DNA from: Alphaproteobacteria bacterium
Lineage (GTDB): Bacteria > Pseudomonadota > Alphaproteobacteria > Micavibrionales > Micavibrionaceae
Direction of reading: 5' to 3'
Assembly (NCBI GenBank): GCA_021776075.1
Contig: JAJFGQ010000024.1
Coordinates: 1 to 55,653 of the forward strand
DNA length: 55,653 nucleotides
The notes under the pieces were generated by a model, which saw only the letters and a list, made by a program, of their open reading frames with translations, had not been told where the DNA came from and did no database searches. Each line of letters starts with the position of its first letter. Position 1 is the stretch's first letter. The position numbers and the translations under genes were made by a program. Of the stretch, positions 50,592 through 55,653 are shown piece by piece.

Positions 50592-52811
50592 ATGAACCGC
50601 AAACAAAGACGCGCCCAAGGCCCGCAGGCAAAGCCGACTGAAGATTTAGGGCGCTCCTTTACGGAAGGTATGAAGCTCTACCGTGCAAAATCTTTCACGC
50701 AAGCCGAAAAAATATTCAAAAATATTGTCCAGAAAGCCCCGCACCACGCAGACTCTCAACATATTCTGGGGAGCATCTATCTGGGCAAGGGACAAGCGGC
50801 CAAAGCACTCGTCCCCCTTAAAGCGGCTCTAGACCTGCAACCGGACAATGCCGAATATTACAACAGCCTTGGCAAAGCCCTGAAAGACAACAAAAAATTC
50901 GATAAAGCTATTGAATGCTTCACGCGCGCGCTCGACTTACAATCCGATTACGCCGATGCGCATTTTTCCATTGTGACACTGAAACAAAAAAACCCGGATA
51001 TTGATATCGACCTGAAAGACCTCAACAAAAAATATGCCTCCCCGGAACTGGCAGAGGCTTACAAAACCATTGGCCAGATTTTAAGGAGCAAGGACAAATA
51101 CAAAGAATCCATTGCCAGCTTCATACAAGCCACACAGTTACAGCCGGATGATGCCGAAGCATTTTCCTATCTGGCTTTGGCGCATCTGGTCAATAACGAA
51201 ACTGCTGATGCCCTGTTCTCTATCAAAAAGGCTATACAAAAGGACCCGGACAACCCGGAATATAAAATCTATCTCTCCTATATATTGTCGAACAACAGGC
51301 TGACCCAGTTTGATCCTGACCTCAAGGCCCTCATAGAAGAGGTTCTGGCCCACAAGAATGTCAGCCTACAGCTTTTCACAAGCGCGTGGTTTTCGCACCT
51401 GCTGATAGACCCTGAATTTTCAGCTATTAATGACGCTCTGGCCCTTGATAATTACGACGCGTTTGAAAAATGGATAAGCGCCCTTCCCGACTTAACTTTC
51501 CTGAACGAACCCTATCTTCTGAACGGCCTGAAAAAGCTTCTTATTCCTCACCGGGAACTGGAACGCTTCTTCACCTTTTGCAGACGTCACCTTTTAAACA
51601 GCGCAGACACAACGCCTCTCCTGCCCTTTCTCACGGCCCTTGCCGAGCATTCTTTCCTGAATGAATATGTTTTCCACGAAACGACTGAGGAAAAAGAACA
51701 GGTCGCCGCGCTTGAAAAAGATATCCGGGAGAATTTCACGTCTTTTGACGATGCGGAACTGATCCGCAAAACGGCCCTTCTCTCCTGCTACAAAGCGCTG
51801 TTTGAATGGATGGACGACAATACGGATTTGCAGGATCGCTGCCGCGCCATAGACGATAAAAACTTCCAAAGCGTCTTTACGATCCAGATGGAAGAACCGC
51901 TGGAGGAACGCGCCATAAAAGAAAACATCGAACATATTGGAGAGATCGAAAATAAAATCTCGCAGGCCGTGCGCGAACAATATGAGGAAAACCCCTATCC
52001 GCGCTGGAATGCGATTAAAACGGTCAAGACCACGATGAACGACAATGACTTTCTGGCCAACAGGACAAATGCCCGTTACAAAATCCTCCTCCCCGGCTGT
52101 GGTACAGGTCAGCAATCCATACAGAACTGCGTCACTTTCCCGGATTCCGACATACTGGCCGTCGATCTCAGCCAATCCAGCCTCGCCTATGCCATACGCA
52201 AAACCAAAGAATACGGCTTTGACAATATCACTTATAAACATGCCGATATTTTGCAACTCAACACACTCGACCGGCAGTTTGACATTATAGAGTGCACGGG
52301 CGTCATTCATCATATGGAAGACCCCATGGCCGGGTGGCGCGTCCTCACAGACCTTCTCAGACCCGGCGGTTACATGAAACTCGGCTTGTATAGTGAAATC
52401 GCCCGGCAAGGCATTGTGACAGCCCGTGAACTCATCGCCGATATGGGGCTGGGTAACACAGCAGATGATATCCGCAAGGGCCGGGCACTTATAAAAGACC
52501 ATCCCGATCAGAAAGCTTTAAGCACAATTTTCCTGAGCAGTGATTTTTACTCTCTCTCCATGTGCCGTGATCTGGTTTTTCATGTGCAGGAGCACCGCTT
52601 TACCATCCCCCAAATTCAGGACTGCCTGAAAGAACTGGGCCTGCAATTCCAGAGCTTCAGCCTCTCCAATGCCCAGGTCAGTCACGGATACAAAAAAATG
52701 TTCCCCGATGATGCCGACGGGAACAACCTCAATAACTGGCATCAATATGAAGAAGCAAACCCAACGACCTTCGCCAAAATGTACCAGTTCTGGATGCATA
52801 AACCGGGGTGA
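50592..52811 (+). CDS. TPR-repeat class I SAM-dependent methyltransferase
   Basis: A 739-aa cytoplasmic protein. It starts MNRKQRRAQG, a common opening of alphaproteobacterial TPR-methyltransferase proteins. The ATG at 50592 is used because AAAGGA is eight bases upstream. TPR helices run from about 20 to 235 (for example ADSQHILGSIYLGKGQAAKA and NAEYYNSLGKALKDNKKFDK). A helical middle follows, and then from ~455 ENPYPRWN and the methyltransferase domain: motif I LPGCGTG at 500-506, LAVDLSQSSL, and IECTGVIHHMEDP (post-I/IV). It sits between the hook operon and flagellin, so modification of flagellin or another surface protein is plausible but unproven. The substrate is unknown. Confidence 0.85.
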   Translation: MNRKQRRAQGPQAKPTEDLGRSFTEGMKLYRAKSFTQAEKIFKNIVQKAPHHADSQHILGSIYLGKGQAAKALVPLKAALDLQPDNAEYYNSLGKALKDNKKFDKAIECFTRALDLQSDYADAHFSIVTLKQKNPDIDIDLKDLNKKYASPELAEAYKTIGQILRSKDKYKESIASFIQATQLQPDDAEAFSYLALAHLVNNETADALFSIKKAIQKDPDNPEYKIYLSYILSNNRLTQFDPDLKALIEEVLAHKNVSLQLFTSAWFSHLLIDPEFSAINDALALDNYDAFEKWISALPDLTFLNEPYLLNGLKKLLIPHRELERFFTFCRRHLLNSADTTPLLPFLTALAEHSFLNEYVFHETTEEKEQVAALEKDIRENFTSFDDAELIRKTALLSCYKALFEWMDDNTDLQDRCRAIDDKNFQSVFTIQMEEPLEERAIKENIEHIGEIENKISQAVREQYEENPYPRWNAIKTVKTTMNDNDFLANRTNARYKILLPGCGTGQQSIQNCVTFPDSDILAVDLSQSSLAYAIRKTKEYGFDNITYKHADILQLNTLDRQFDIIECTGVIHHMEDPMAGWRVLTDLLRPGGYMKLGLYSEIARQGIVTARELIADMGLGNTADDIRKGRALIKDHPDQKALSTIFLSSDFYSLSMCRDLVFHVQEHRFTIPQIQDCLKELGLQFQSFSLSNAQVSHGYKKMFPDDADGNNLNNWHQYEEANPTTFAKMYQFWMHKPG

Positions 52812-52828
52812 GGTAGCTTCCCCCTCCC

Positions 52829-52914
52829 CGTCATTCCGGCGCAAGCCGGAATCCATTCATAAACTTGCGCGGTGGGGATAAATGGACCCCGGTCTTCACC
52901 GGGGTGACGGAATG
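52829..52914. repeat. Intergenic palindromic repeats (REP-like)
   Basis: Two hairpins are seen: ATTCCGGCGCAAGCCGGAAT (about 52833-52852) and ACCCCGGTCTTCACCGGGGT (about 52887-52906), both with near-perfect stems. They lie between the methyltransferase gene and the flagellin promoter. They are of the GTCATTCCGG type of dispersed repeats and lack the 28-base ends of the MITEs. The rest of 52812-53103 holds the flagellin promoter and leader. Confidence 0.7.
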
Positions 52915-53003
52915 AAAGGACGAGGTGACGGAATTAAAAGGGCAGAACAACGAAAAGAAAGAAAAAACAGGCGATTCACAACTTTTATGGCGTAAAAACG
53001 AGT

Positions 53004-53032
53004 TTCTTTAAACTTTTGTTAAGGAGTATGAT
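53004..53032 (+). promoter_or_regulatory. Flagellin promoter with possible CtrA box
   Basis: TATGAT at 53027-53032 is a good -10, and TTCTTT (53004-53009), 17 bases upstream, is a weak -35. TTAA-ACTTTTG-TTAA at 53008-53022 fits the CtrA half-site pattern TTAA-N7-TTAA and overlaps the -35 side. No sigma-54 site was seen here. AT-rich DNA makes such matches fairly frequent, so this is tentative. Confidence 0.4.
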
Positions 53033-53045
53033 AGTATCCTGAAAC

Positions 53046-53066
53046 TAGCCGGGAGAACTCCGGCTA
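53046..53066 (+). promoter_or_regulatory. Hairpin in the flagellin 5' leader
   Basis: TAGCC and GGCTA enclose GGGAG-AA-CTCC, giving a 9-10-bp stem with a tiny loop, 38 bases before the flagellin start codon. Almost the same core (GGGGAGAACTCC) is found in the terminator hairpin after the gene (54865-54892). In Caulobacter the regulator FlbT acts on the flagellin mRNA leader, and flbT is the next gene here, so this is a candidate target. Confidence 0.55.
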
Positions 53067-53103
53067 TTCTATACATAGGAAACCCTAGGAAAGGAGATCC
53101 ACT

Positions 53104-54831
53104 ATGACTTCCGACGTTGTACTAACCGCAGCATTGCGGAATAACCTTCTCAGCCTCCAAGGAACGCAGACCCTTATTGACAGGGCTCAATTGCGTCTCG
53201 CCACAGGCCTGAAGGTCAACTCTGCCCTCGATAATCCACAAAACTTCTTCGCTTCTGAAGCCCTTAAAAACCGGGCCTCGGATTTGACACGTTTGCTGGA
53301 TGGCGTAGGGCAAAATATTCAGGTGATTAAAGCCGCCGATAACGGTGTCTCTGCTTTGACAAAATTGGTTGAGCAAGCTGACTCTGTTGCTCAGAACGCA
53401 CTTGACGCTCTGGCTCAGGGCTCTTCCGAGGCTCGTGCAACGGGTGATAAAAACCTGTCTGGTATTACAGACATTACCAGCCTGTCAGGTGTAACAACCA
53501 CGGATACCATTAACTTTACGGTCATTAATCCGACGACTGATCTGCCTGTAACTCTTAACAATGCAGGCGTTGTCACGCTGACCGCAGGAGACTCCATTGA
53601 ACAGATTGTTACGCAAATTAACGACCTGAACGATGACCCTTCAATTTCAGCACCGGTTATTGAGGCCAGCATTGACGCCGACGGCCAATTGGAAGTCCGG
53701 ACTCAGAATGGCGGAAGCCTCCGTGTTGACTTTGTTACGGCAGCAGTACCAACTGACAACGCCGCTAATCTGGCTCTGGCCGAAGCCTTTGGCTTTGGTA
53801 CCGTTGCCAGAATTGTTGAAGATGGCGGCGGGAACCAAAATGTTGAGTTTACCGCCTCGGCAGATACAGTTCTTCGTTCTGTTGAACTCTTCGCCATTGA
53901 CGGTGCCGGCACAACAAGAGCCAGCAGAAGTGACGTGCTGTTTGATGGGGCATTACCTGCAACCTCGCAAAGTCTAGAAAACGATGCCGGTACGGAATTG
54001 TTCGGTGGCCTTGATAACGCAGCCGACCAGTTCACTGTCTCGATAGACGGTGGAACGACAGTGAGCATTGGTCTAAACGGCGTAACGATTCAGGGACTTA
54101 TTGATACGATCAATAATGATGCCAGTATCAATACGCTAGTTGAAGCTGACTTTGACGATGCCACAAGCCAGATCACGATCCGGTCTCTTGATGCCACGGT
54201 GCAGGATATCACCATTGGCATTGCCGGTGACACGGCTGGTGACTTTGCCAACTTTGGCTTTGGTGTTACAAACCTGACAGTTGGTGCCGGTCCTGATCCA
54301 CAACAGGAAACGATCCGTTTCGGTGCCGGTGCGGCCAGACTAGCTGAGCTGGAAGGTGAGTTCGATAATATCCGGACTCAGATCGACCAGCTTGTCACCA
54401 ATGGCGATACCGGTTTCCGGGGTACGAACCTGCTGAATGGAGATGATCTTAGTACATTCTTCAATGAAAGCCGGACGAGTTCCCTTGTCACCAATGGCGT
54501 CACCTTCAACGCCTCAGGCCTTGGCCTTAACGCTGCCGATTTTGCCGACGGCGCTTCGGTCAGTACGGCTCTGGCGGATACGCGGGCGGCACTGGACTCT
54601 GTGCGGAACTTCGGTACCACACTGGCCAATGATCTGGCGATTATCCAGACCCGTGAAGTGTTTACCAAATCTACGGTGAACACGCTGGTAGAAGGCTCCG
54701 ACAAACTTACGATTGCCGACCAAAACGAAGAAGGCGCACAGTTGCTTGCTCTGCAAACCAGGCAGCAATTGGGTGTTACATCTTTGGCTCTGGCTTCGCA
54801 GTCACAACAATCCATCCTCCGTCTGTTCTAA
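53104..54831 (+). CDS. Flagellin
   Basis: Flagellin is the filament subunit, exported by the flagellar system. It has 575 aa, long for an alphaproteobacterial flagellin. The conserved N-terminal D0/D1 helix carries ALRNNLLSLQGTQTLIDRAQ and RLATGLKVNSALDNPQNFFA. The C-terminal helix has KSTVNTLVEGSDKLTIADQN and ends SQSQQSILRLF. The Asp/Thr-rich middle (about 115-420) is the variable outer domain. GGAGAT precedes the ATG. The leader carries a hairpin and the gene ends with an intrinsic terminator. flbT and flaF follow, as in other alphaproteobacteria. Confidence 0.96.
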   Translation: MTSDVVLTAALRNNLLSLQGTQTLIDRAQLRLATGLKVNSALDNPQNFFASEALKNRASDLTRLLDGVGQNIQVIKAADNGVSALTKLVEQADSVAQNALDALAQGSSEARATGDKNLSGITDITSLSGVTTTDTINFTVINPTTDLPVTLNNAGVVTLTAGDSIEQIVTQINDLNDDPSISAPVIEASIDADGQLEVRTQNGGSLRVDFVTAAVPTDNAANLALAEAFGFGTVARIVEDGGGNQNVEFTASADTVLRSVELFAIDGAGTTRASRSDVLFDGALPATSQSLENDAGTELFGGLDNAADQFTVSIDGGTTVSIGLNGVTIQGLIDTINNDASINTLVEADFDDATSQITIRSLDATVQDITIGIAGDTAGDFANFGFGVTNLTVGAGPDPQQETIRFGAGAARLAELEGEFDNIRTQIDQLVTNGDTGFRGTNLLNGDDLSTFFNESRTSSLVTNGVTFNASGLGLNAADFADGASVSTALADTRAALDSVRNFGTTLANDLAIIQTREVFTKSTVNTLVEGSDKLTIADQNEEGAQLLALQTRQQLGVTSLALASQSQQSILRLF

Positions 54832-54864
54832 TTCTTGTTATAACAGATACGGGACTAAAAAATC

Positions 54865-54898
54865 GAACCGGCGGGGAGAACTCCGCCGGTTCTTTTTT
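54865..54898 (+). terminator. Intrinsic terminator of flagellin
   Basis: GAACCGGCGG (54865-54874) pairs with CCGCCGGTTC (54883-54892), followed by six Ts. The apex GGAGAACT repeats that of the leader hairpin at 53046. It lies 34 bases after the flagellin stop. Confidence 0.9.
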
Positions 54899-55040
54899 AT
54901 AGTCATTTCCACATAAAACAGTCATACCCGCCTTGTGCGGGTATCCGGCAATAAGCAGCACGAAGCAAAGCCTTTCTCATAACCAGACCCCTGCCGTTTT
55001 TATCCTGCTATCGCAGGATCGCGGGGGTGACAAGATTAGT
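54898..55040. repeat. Decayed MITE-like element (copy D)
   Basis: It begins TATAGTCATTTCC directly at the flagellin terminator. The core matches copies A and C (CATACCCGCCTTGTGCGGGTAT, read as two arms; CATAACCAGACCCC; CTGCTATCGCAGGATCGCGGGGGTGAC). The left 28-base end is degenerate and the right end is missing. It occupies most of the 309-base space between flagellin and flbT. Confidence 0.7.
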
Positions 55041-55140
55041 GTTGGCACATCACGTTTTTCTTTATTCCTTCTTAAGCCCGTTTGATGTACAATAGGGGTA
55101 AGGAGCACAGGCAGAAGCCGAACAACAAGGAGAGAAACTC

Positions 55141-55530
55141 ATGGCCCTTATTATCGATCTCAAACCAGGTGAAAAAGTTCTTATAGGCGAGGCGGTTGTT
55201 ATTAATGACAATCAGCGCACGCGTCTTCATATATCCGGCGACGCGCCTATTCTGCGTGAAAAGGATGTCATGAAAGAAGAAGATGCCGATACACCCTGCA
55301 AAAAGATTTATTTTCTTGTGCAATGCATGTATCTGGCCCGTGCACCCAAAATTTACTTCGAAAAGTTTTTTCATCTGATTAAAGAAATTCAGGACGCTGC
55401 ACCGACAAGTACGCTGTTTTTCATGAAAATTAATGATATGATTCTGGAAGGCTCTTACTACAAAGCCCTGAAAGAATCCAAAGAACTCCTGAAACACGAA
55501 GAAGAACTGATCGCCAATGTCACACAATAA
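55141..55530 (+). CDS. flbT: Flagellar biosynthesis regulator FlbT
   Basis: FlbT is a post-transcriptional regulator that binds flagellin mRNA leaders and, in Caulobacter, promotes their decay when assembly stalls. It has 129 aa. The N-terminus LKPGEKVLIGEAVVINDNQR and the middle CKKIYFLVQCMYLA are family features. AAGGAGAG lies before the ATG. It overlaps flaF by 14 bases, as usual for the flbT-flaF pair. Confidence 0.93.
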   Translation: MALIIDLKPGEKVLIGEAVVINDNQRTRLHISGDAPILREKDVMKEEDADTPCKKIYFLVQCMYLARAPKIYFEKFFHLIKEIQDAAPTSTLFFMKINDMILEGSYYKALKESKELLKHEEELIANVTQ

Positions 55531-55653
55531 AACTAATCCGCCGACAAACCCGCATGCCAATGCTGCCGGGGCCTATGATCAACATGCGCAGGCTCATACG
55601 CCGGACCAGCGTGAGGTAGAGGCCCGTGTCCTTCTCAAGGCGGCCAAGGCTTT
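55517..55653 (+). CDS. flaF: Flagellar biosynthesis regulator FlaF (5' part)
   Basis: Only the first 45 codons are in the window; the gene runs off the right edge. The sequence YDQHAQAHTPDQREVEARVL followed by LKAAKA matches the start of FlaF, where the (R)E(L/V)EARVLLKAA block is conserved. FlaF is needed for flagellin secretion and acts opposite to FlbT. It overlaps the end of flbT by 14 bases. Confidence 0.85.
   Translation, partial: MSHNKTNPPTNPHANAAGAYDQHAQAHTPDQREVEARVLLKAAKA

Noticed and set aside
51594-52502. A 302-codon minus-strand frame inside the methyltransferase gene
   Set aside because: It mirrors the codon pattern of the real gene and crosses its conserved SAM motif; no start signal or family.

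Overview
The window looks like chromosomal DNA of a flagellated alphaproteobacterium. This rests on the CckA-type hybrid kinase, FliX, FlbT and FlaF, a MotE-like protein, a DksA with a degenerate zinc finger, a GTTC-N7-GTTC SOS box at recA, and sigma-54-type promoters in front of flagellar operons. The closest fit I can suggest is a Rhodospirillales/Micavibrio-like lineage, but that placement is inference. No phage, plasmid, rRNA or CRISPR signature was seen.

Region 1 (1-9 kb) is mostly housekeeping: tRNA-Lys, coaD, gyrA with a small trailing ORF, a DUF2059 secreted protein and ssb. It is followed by a divergent ClpA-like double-AAA+ ATPase. Region 2 (9-17.4 kb) holds two adjacent paralogous membrane proteins of unknown function, an isoaspartyl peptidase/L-asparaginase, recA and cckA. 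Between these genes sit short palindromic mobile repeats: 174-bp MITE-like elements with perfect or near-perfect 28-bp terminal inverted repeats (copies at 1281 and 13217, a composite at 8763, a decayed relative at 54898).

Region 3 (17.5-55.6 kb) is a large flagellar and chemotaxis island in several operons. On the minus strand are flgB-flgC-fliE-fliQ-fliR-flhB and fliL-fliM-DUF6468-motE-cheY-cheZ-two MotB-like genes, followed by chaN, a secreted coiled-coil protein and a large TPR protein. On the plus strand are a free-standing FlhB C-domain homologue with fliO-fliP, then flgF-flgG-flgA-flgH, then flgI-flgJ/cheL-flgN-like-fliK-flgD-flgE-flgE2, a TPR-methyltransferase, flagellin, flbT and the start of flaF. 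dksA, a secreted protein and fliX lie between the last two flg operons. Three sigma-54 sites (before flgB, flgF and flgI), plus fliX and flbT, suggest a Caulobacter-like transcriptional hierarchy. CckA and a possible CtrA box before flagellin would tie it to the cell cycle.

The least explained items are the 613-aa repeat protein with a transglutaminase-like Cys/His pattern inside the flagellar island, the paralogous membrane pair, the divergent Clp ATPase, the tandem hook genes, the motor-protein pair in which one member lacks the stator Asp and OmpA domain, and matching hairpins at both ends of the flagellin transcript.
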